Virus record (IMG/VR): IMGVR_UViG_3300027972_000037
Span: 1 to 34,854 of that record
Length of the DNA: 34,854 bases
DNA from: a virus
Direction: 5' to 3' (one strand)
Positions 31,549 through 34,854 of the stretch are shown here, in pieces. Numbering within the stretch: the stretch's first letter is position 1; each line of letters opens with the position of its first letter. Under the pieces are notes generated by a model, which was not told the origin of the DNA, made no database searches, and saw only the letters and a program-made list of their open reading frames with translations. Made by a program: the position numbers and the translations under genes.

Positions 31549-31576
31549 CGAGAGCCTCCCCGGAGGAAGGCTCTCG
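31549..31576. other. 9-bp stem-loop in the head-operon leader
   Basis: CGAGAGCCT (31549-31557) pairs perfectly with AGGCTCTCG (31568-31576) around a 10-base loop. It stands about 60 bases ahead of the protease start. No T-run follows on either strand, so it does not look like a standard terminator. Confidence 0.4.
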
Positions 31577-31644
31577 ACTCTCTCTAGTGGTGGCGGTCCG
31601 CAAGGAGGTTTAGCGGAAGGCTGTCGCTCACAATCAACAGAGAA

Positions 31645-31672
31645 GGCCGCCTCTACTTCTTTCGAGGCGGCC
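31645..31672. other. GC-rich 9-bp stem-loop in the head-operon leader
   Basis: GGCCGCCTC (31645-31653) pairs with GAGGCGGCC (31664-31672) around a 10-base A/T-containing loop. On the minus strand TTCTCTG follows, a poor U-tract. It could be a weak terminator or a stabilising RNA element. Confidence 0.4.
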
Positions 31673-31712
31673 CGCTCGGGGATCGGATTGGTGGTGATGC
31701 GATGCAGTCAAC

Positions 31713-31868
31713 AGACGGGACGGCTAGAAAGACGAGTGCCGTCAGCATCATGGACGGCTCGGCTAGAAGGACGAGGGCCGTCCACATCGCGGACGGCTCG
31801 GCGAGAAAGACGAAGGCCGTCCACATCGTGGATGGCTGGTCAGAAAGGACGAAGGCCGTCCTGACATC
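31713..31868. repeat. Four tandem 39-bp repeats, each able to form a 7-bp stem
   Basis: Units start at 31713, 31752, 31791 and 31830, exactly 39 bp apart. Units 2 and 3 differ at 4 of 39 positions. Each of units 2-4 begins GGACGGC (unit 4: GGATGGC) and carries GCCGTCC 25 bases later, giving a 7-bp stem with an 18-base loop; unit 4 keeps pairing by a G-T wobble. Unit 1 is more diverged but still pairs GACGG with CCGTC. The period is also 13 codons, and the plus strand reads as a 13-residue repeat (DGSARKTKAVHIV), so protein coding cannot be fully excluded. Confidence 0.65.
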
Positions 31869-32065
31869 GGAGCTTTGGACGGCCCTCGGAGCAGATGGTG
31901 ATCTGTCGCCTTACCCAACAGACGCGGCGTCGCGCCGTTCATCATGGCGCGTCCGCCGTTCCGCTTCGGGCATCTAGCCCTGCCCTCTTTTAGCGACACG
32001 GGTAGCTAGGCCCCCAGTCGCGTTGCGACGGCGAACGCGCCAATCATCTTCTCACTTCTGGTGAA

Positions 32066-32083
32066 TGTCGTAACGTTACGACA
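32066..32083. promoter_or_regulatory. 18-bp perfect palindrome, copy 2 (operator-like)
   Basis: TGTCGTAACGTTACGACA is a perfect palindrome whose central 16 bases are identical to 1054-1069. The TAA stop codon of the 109-aa gene lies inside it. Its place at the junction of the accessory block and the head-operon leader suits an operator, a transcription roadblock or a partition/packaging mark. Confidence 0.5.
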
Positions 32084-32405
32084 CAGTCACCTCTCGCAAC
32101 CACGCTCGGCGTACTCCCCGCATTGTGCTGAACAGGCGAAGCTTCCGCCACAACGACCACGAGAAGTCACCCCACGACGCATCTTCCGGCGAAGGGTAGA
32201 GCCAGCCAGAGCTTGACATCTCATCGCACACGTGACGGGTACACTGGCAGACAAGCTGGAGCCCTTCCTCGCTCCAAGGGATCTTCCCACCAGGCACAGA
32301 TGTGAGTAGAGCGTCGAGCCTGTCTTGCAGGTTGGCGGCCAGTTCGGACCTAAGAAGCTCCTCGGTCACAGGCAACGGAATGTCGAGCTTCGCTTGCTCC
32401 ACCAT
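32076..32405 (-). CDS. Small protein (109 aa), unknown
   Basis: ATG with AGGAGGTAAGCAGG upstream, a strong ribosome site. The protein starts MVEQAKLDIPLPVTEELLRS and continues LAANLQDRLDALL, with a Trp-rich C-terminal half (WGDFSWSLWRKLRLF) and three Cys (CQCTRHVC near residue 53). Its stop codon is within the palindrome. It is the last gene before the head-operon leader. The family is not recognised. Confidence 0.55.
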   Translation of the reverse strand: MVEQAKLDIPLPVTEELLRSELAANLQDRLDALLTSVPGGKIPWSEEGLQLVCQCTRHVCDEMSSSGWLYPSPEDASWGDFSWSLWRKLRLFSTMRGVRRAWLREVTVS

Positions 32406-32541
32406 CCTGCTTACCTCCTGTGTTGTGCCGGCACCGCGCCTCGTGGCGCACCATCATCTCGACGTTCTTCTTCGTCCGCTTCCGGCTGAACCGACAGTAC
32501 GAACACTTCACCCGCTCTTGGGTGTAGAAGACGGGGGCCAC
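32350..32541 (-). CDS. Small zinc-finger-like protein (63 aa)
   Basis: GTG start three bases past the lipoprotein stop. The core has C-x2-C at residues 13-16 (KCSYCRFSRKRTKKN) followed about 16 residues later by H-x4-C-x-H, enough for one zinc site (C2HC type). The C-terminal 19 codons overlap the next gene by 56 bases, so the length may be overestimated. Basic residues near the finger suggest nucleic-acid binding. Confidence 0.4.
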   Translation of the reverse strand: MAPVFYTQERVKCSYCRFSRKRTKKNVEMMVRHEARCRHNTGGKQDGGASEARHSVACDRGAS

Positions 32542-32544
32542 AGC

Positions 32545-33144
32545 CTAGTGAACCGTGACCTCGAAGCACGCGCGGTACGGGTCACCGTCATCCACATCGC
32601 CACGGATCCCGATCTCGTACGTGCCCGGCGCGCTGTAGGTGTGCGACCACTCAAGGCCCGTCGAGTGCCCGTAGTTGTCCGGAACGGTTGTCATGTTCGA
32701 GTCGCCCCAGACGATCCAGTAGAACTCGCGCTCGGCGCCGTACACGGTGACGACGATCGTGCTGCCCTCGGTTCGTGCCAGCTCGACGTGCCCACCCGAG
32801 TGCCGAACCTCGGCTATGGCGATGTCTACAACGTAGGCGTCGTTCTGGATCAGCCGCACCGCGTAGACGCCCTCATGCCGGAAGTAGTGGCCGTACGTCC
32901 CAGGCCCCTTCGCCGTGATGTAGGACGCGTCGTCAAACGAGTCGCCCCAGTGAATGACCCCGCCCGCCGACGTCGCGACCTCGACCCAGCCGGCAACGCT
33001 CGGCTCCGTGATCGTGATGTACTGCCCCGTCATCGAGTACCCGTCCTTGCTCGCGTTGTTGCCAATCAGATCGGTGCACCCACCGAGGAACAACGCCCCG
33101 CACAGCACCACTGCCGCCACGAAAACCGAACCCACCTTCTTCAT
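32545..33144 (-). CDS. PKD-like lipoprotein (199 aa)
   Basis: ATG 33144-33142 with AGGAGG just upstream. Residues 1-23 (MKKVGSVFVAAVVLCGALFL, GGC) form a lipoprotein signal with lipobox L-G-G-C. Two beta domains follow, each with the PKD-like phrase 'W-G-D' and a later H-x-Y/F-x-x-x-G-x-Y: VIHWGDSFDD with GHYFRHEGVYAVRL, and YWIVWGDSN with WSHTYSAPGTYEIGI. Such domains bind proteins or polysaccharide outside the cell. The product would sit on the host envelope. A role in superinfection exclusion or adhesion is inference. Confidence 0.7.
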   Translation of the reverse strand: MKKVGSVFVAAVVLCGALFLGGCTDLIGNNASKDGYSMTGQYITITEPSVAGWVEVATSAGGVIHWGDSFDDASYITAKGPGTYGHYFRHEGVYAVRLIQNDAYVVDIAIAEVRHSGGHVELARTEGSTIVVTVYGAEREFYWIVWGDSNMTTVPDNYGHSTGLEWSHTYSAPGTYEIGIRGDVDDGDPYRACFEVTVH

Positions 33145-33197
33145 GAGACCTCCTCTCTGATCCTTAGAACCTGTTGCCCTCACTGCTTTCACCTCAC

Positions 33198-33428
33198 CTA
33201 TCGTACACGATCAGGATGGCTCGCCCATCTTCTAGTTTCCGCCACAGACGCGTACCTCCGGCCGCGGCAGACCCAGTCATGTGGCTCCATGACAAGCTTC
33301 TCGTACGCCTCGTGAGTGAAACGGATCGCGAACCACAACCATCCCACTTCCAAGCTGCGTTCCGCCCTGTTGCGGTACACCCACGGGGCCCGCTGGCAGG
33401 GCCTTGCGGCCTCAAGGATCAGGAGCAC
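33198..33428 (-). CDS. Short protein (76 aa), possibly frameshifted
   Basis: GTG 33428-33426 with GAGGAGG four bases upstream, overlapping the ASCH-type gene by 10 bases. Up to about residue 56 the sequence is protein-like (SLEVGWLWFAIRFTHEAYEK, LVMEPHDWVC). After that this frame turns Arg/Ser-rich, while the neighbouring frame reads GGTRLWRKLEDGRAILIVYD to a stop at 33194. Removing one base near 33250 would join the two halves. The gene may therefore be a recent frameshift or a sequence error. The family is not recognised. Confidence 0.5.
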   Translation of the reverse strand: MLLILEAARPCQRAPWVYRNRAERSLEVGWLWFAIRFTHEAYEKLVMEPHDWVCRGRRYASVAETRRWASHPDRVR

Positions 33429-34081
33429 GACACCTCCTCGAACACGAGCACCCAGACCCACGGGTTGGCGTCCCAGTTGCAGTCACTGTTGGCGTAGACA
33501 GAATTCCAGAGCTTGGCAAACTGGTCGAGGGCATCGAACGCACCAGGAATCGTGAAGTCGACGTGGACTCCCTCGGCGCAAATGTCCCGGCCGCTGATCT
33601 CCTGCAACTGCTCGGCGCGGATGTCGGTGTACCGTCGCACCGTGCGGCCGGCCTCGGTCGGCATGTGGATCGACGACAGAGTGCTGCGTTGCCAGCGCCA
33701 CGGGATCGGCGCGCCGGTACGCAGGCTCACGACGAGCGCGCCGTCATCGGCGTAGTACGCGAGGCCGTCCGCACCGCACTTCAGCGGCTCGGACATGACG
33801 CGGAGGTTGCCGATCCGGCACGTCCGCAGCTCGTACGGAATCCTCGTCCCATCGTCCTCTCCTAGCCAACCAAAGGTGTTTGGGGCACCTGCCTGGCGAT
33901 GAGGACCATCGGGCAACGTCGGCTGCGGTGCCATCGGCCTTCGCGTCTGCGTCTTCCGCCCCGCGCGGATCGCGTCACGCATCTGTCGCGTGAATGGCGG
34001 CATCCGGCCGGCGATCTTGAGGCCGTTGTAGAGAATGGCAGACTCTCCAACGCACCTACATTGCGGTGCCATCGGCATCAT
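33419..34081 (-). CDS. ASCH-type phage protein (220 aa)
   Basis: ATG 34081 overlaps the previous stop as ATGA. The phage ASCH-like pattern is clear: FTRQMRDAIRAGRKTQTRRP near the N-terminus, a middle with YYADDG, WRWQRSTLSSIHMPTEAGRT, a strand-helix YTDIRAEQLQEISGRDICAE, and the ending NWDANPWVWVLVFEEV. Proteins of this kind (phage 'GRKTQTRR...SIHMPR...SWDANPWVWV') are widespread and thought to bind RNA or nucleotides. The usual D-R-L-W-V-R-E stretch after the first segment is missing or altered. It is cytoplasmic and its role is not established. Confidence 0.75.
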   Translation of the reverse strand: MMPMAPQCRCVGESAILYNGLKIAGRMPPFTRQMRDAIRAGRKTQTRRPMAPQPTLPDGPHRQAGAPNTFGWLGEDDGTRIPYELRTCRIGNLRVMSEPLKCGADGLAYYADDGALVVSLRTGAPIPWRWQRSTLSSIHMPTEAGRTVRRYTDIRAEQLQEISGRDICAEGVHVDFTIPGAFDALDQFAKLWNSVYANSDCNWDANPWVWVLVFEEVSCS

Positions 34082-34344
34082 CCAAGGCTCCTTGGACCTG
34101 AGGATCCTGACGGCCCCGCAGGCGGATCGATCTCGTATACGGTCCGCGGCTGCACGATGTGGCCGGGGAGGTACGGCGCGGGGTCATTCGCTCTCCCGCT
34201 GATTGGGAACATCCGGCGCGCAGCCTCAACGAGAATCTCGAACAGGTCGTCGTACGTCTCGTCGCGGCCAAGCGAATGGACCAGCCTTCCAAAGTCGGCG
34301 GCCGACATACTCCTCAGCTTCTCCAGAGTCAGCCCTTCCTCCAT
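34078..34344 (-). CDS. Small acidic-helical protein (88 aa), unknown
   Basis: ATG 34344-34342 with GGAGGTAAC upstream. The protein begins MEEGLTLEKLRSMSAADFGR and continues with a helical region (DDLFEILVEAARRMFPISGR), then a Pro-rich tail. It is coupled to the ASCH-type gene by ATGA and starts two bases after the AbrB-like gene stop. The family is not recognised. Confidence 0.55.
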   Translation of the reverse strand: MEEGLTLEKLRSMSAADFGRLVHSLGRDETYDDLFEILVEAARRMFPISGRANDPAPYLPGHIVQPRTVYEIDPPAGPSGSSGPRSLG

Positions 34345-34346
34345 CG

Positions 34347-34721
34347 TTACCTCCTCTCCACCACCTTCATCACGAGCCCACGGCCGCCAGCGAGCGGCGC
34401 CCACGTGAGTTCGGTTCCGAATGTCAAACCGACCATGTGCGCGATCGCGATCGGTACGGTCGCCCGGAGCGACCTCCGCTCGTCTTCGATCGATGGGTCG
34501 AGGACGACGACGACGTTGCTCGCTCGCGACGACGACGGCCGAACCACCCGCAGCACCAACGTCCCATCGACGCCAGGCCCTGGCATCTCGGCTGCCAGGT
34601 GCGTTCCGCCCTTGATCCCCACCTCATCGCACAGCTCCCGCGGCAACGTCATCCGGAGCGTGCCGCTTGCCTTGCTCGACCGGGTGATCCGGTAGAGTCT
34701 CTCTGTTTCCTTCGTCCCCAT
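34347..34721 (-). CDS. Tandem AbrB/SpoVT-like protein (124 aa)
   Basis: Of two adjacent ATGs, the second (34721) has GGAGG at six bases and is preferred. Residues about 10-45 (RITRSSKASGTLRMTLPREL, CDEVGIKGGTHL) match the swapped-hairpin AbrB fold: 'sG..R.TlP.el...lgi..Gt'. Residues about 83-120 repeat the plan (RSLRATVPIAIAHMVGLTFG, TELTW). AbrB-like dimers bind DNA and act as transition-state or antitoxin-type regulators. Two fused copies could make a one-chain pseudo-dimer. No toxin-like partner was recognised beside it. Confidence 0.65.
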   Translation of the reverse strand: MGTKETERLYRITRSSKASGTLRMTLPRELCDEVGIKGGTHLAAEMPGPGVDGTLVLRVVRPSSSRASNVVVVLDPSIEDERRSLRATVPIAIAHMVGLTFGTELTWAPLAGGRGLVMKVVERR

Positions 34722-34854
34722 CATCCGCCTCCTGCACTGCTTCGGCGGAGATCCCCTCACTAGGGTGCGACACGATCTCGCCTTCCTCAATGACGATGCC
34801 CGTCCCTTTCCCGGGCTCCGCTACGATCTCCATCAACACCTGGTACCCGCGGTC
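34624..34854 (-). CDS. C-terminal part of a gene cut by the window edge
   Basis: An open frame enters from the right edge and ends at 34624. Visible sequence starts DRGYQVLMEIVAEPGKGTGI, then VIEEGEIVSHPSEG, and ends in an acidic and basic low-complexity tail. The last 30 codons overlap the AbrB-like gene by about 100 bases, which is unusual here. The true gene may be a shorter frame or have a non-conserved tail. No function is assigned. Confidence 0.35.
   Translation of the reverse strand, partial: DRGYQVLMEIVAEPGKGTGIVIEEGEIVSHPSEGISAEAVQEADDGDEGNRETLPDHPVEQGKRHAPDDVAAGAVR

Larger units (their letters stand above)
31487..32075. other. Gene-poor 589-base leader of the head operon, rich in hairpins
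   Basis: No convincing gene lies here. From left to right it holds GGACATCTGTCC (31508-31519), a 9-bp stem-loop CGAGAGCCT/AGGCTCTCG (31549-31576), a 9-bp stem-loop GGCCGCCTC/GAGGCGGCC (31645-31672), the 39-bp repeats (31713-31868), an 8-bp pair GGCCGTCC/GGACGGCC (31854-31861 and 31877-31884), a short GTCGC/GCGAC stem near 32013, and the edge of the palindrome (32066). No clear sigma70 promoter or U-tract terminator was seen. It may act as a transcription control region (antitermination or processing). Confidence 0.5.

Noticed and set aside
30008-31864. 618-residue plus-strand open frame opposite the protease
   Set aside because: Antisense shadow; its end only translates the 39-bp repeats.
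9284-31921. ACCCAACAG seen four times, all on the plus strand (9286, 16070, 18735, 31913)
   Set aside because: Two copies encode Leu-Leu-Gly in genes and the 9-mer excess is small; too weak to call a motif.
31702-31977. Plus-strand 91-aa frame with 13-residue repeats
   Set aside because: No good ribosome site and the stems explain the repeat equally well; kept as an alternative in the repeat entry rather than called as a gene.
31763-31999. Minus-strand 78-aa frame ending in GRPSSF repeats
   Set aside because: Reads through the hairpins, no ribosome site, low-complexity product.
1-34854. tRNA genes, CRISPR arrays, IS elements, integrase, att repeats
   Set aside because: Looked for cloverleaf T-arm patterns, regular spacer arrays, transposase motifs and long terminal repeats; none seen.

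Overview
The window is a G+C-rich stretch of a tailed phage or prophage with a contractile (myovirus-type) tail. All convincing genes lie on the minus strand, packed tightly, often with ATGA or GTGA stop/start overlaps and AGGAGG-type ribosome sites. No host housekeeping gene, rRNA, tRNA, integrase or CRISPR array was seen. The host cannot be named. A two-lipoprotein, Sec-type export set and the base composition suggest a high-GC bacterium, and the sequence could equally be an environmental phage contig.

Reading along the minus strand, from high to low coordinates: (1) 34854-32076 is an accessory block: a partial gene, a tandem AbrB-like protein, a small protein, an ASCH-type phage protein, a short and possibly frameshifted gene, a PKD-like lipoprotein, a small zinc protein and a 109-aa protein. 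(2) 32075-31487 is a long gene-poor leader with four 39-bp hairpin repeats, two further strong hairpins and an 18-bp palindrome at its right edge. (3) 31486-28286 is the head module: a DUF2213-like protease with an in-frame internal scaffold gene, a decoration protein, the major capsid protein and a small protein. (4) 28183-25889 holds head-tail connector, completion and terminator-type proteins. (5) 25876-21213 holds tail sheath, tail tube, the tail assembly chaperone pair with a probable +1 frameshift, and the tape measure. (6) 21210-15794 is the baseplate: Dit-like protein, hub, spike, gp25-like wedge, gpJ-like and gpI-like proteins. (7) 15784-7793 is a long fibre/spike module with an HxH needle, a beta-helix spike, a discoidin-like protein and two proteins built on the same 18-residue repeat. 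(8) 7796-5559 holds membrane and exported proteins (XhlA-like, lipoprotein, signal-peptide protein, holin-like) and ends at a terminator-like inverted repeat. (9) 5312-1 is a separate early/replication-type operon with its own sigma70-like promoter: RHH regulator, small proteins, zinc proteins, a winged-helix replication protein and the start of a nuclease.

The structural genes run in the usual morphogenetic order from prohead to fibres. Terminase and portal, which normally precede the protease, are not in the window. An endolysin was not recognised.

The most unusual signals are non-coding: a strong plus-strand promoter followed by three stem-loops that all display CGCTCA, in the gap in front of the replication gene; the 39-bp hairpin array before the head operon; and two copies of an identical 16-bp perfect palindrome about 31 kb apart. 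At protein level, the 18-residue DAG repeat shared by two fibre proteins, with a common C-terminal motif, stands out. All family assignments come from reading motifs and gene order; no database search was possible.
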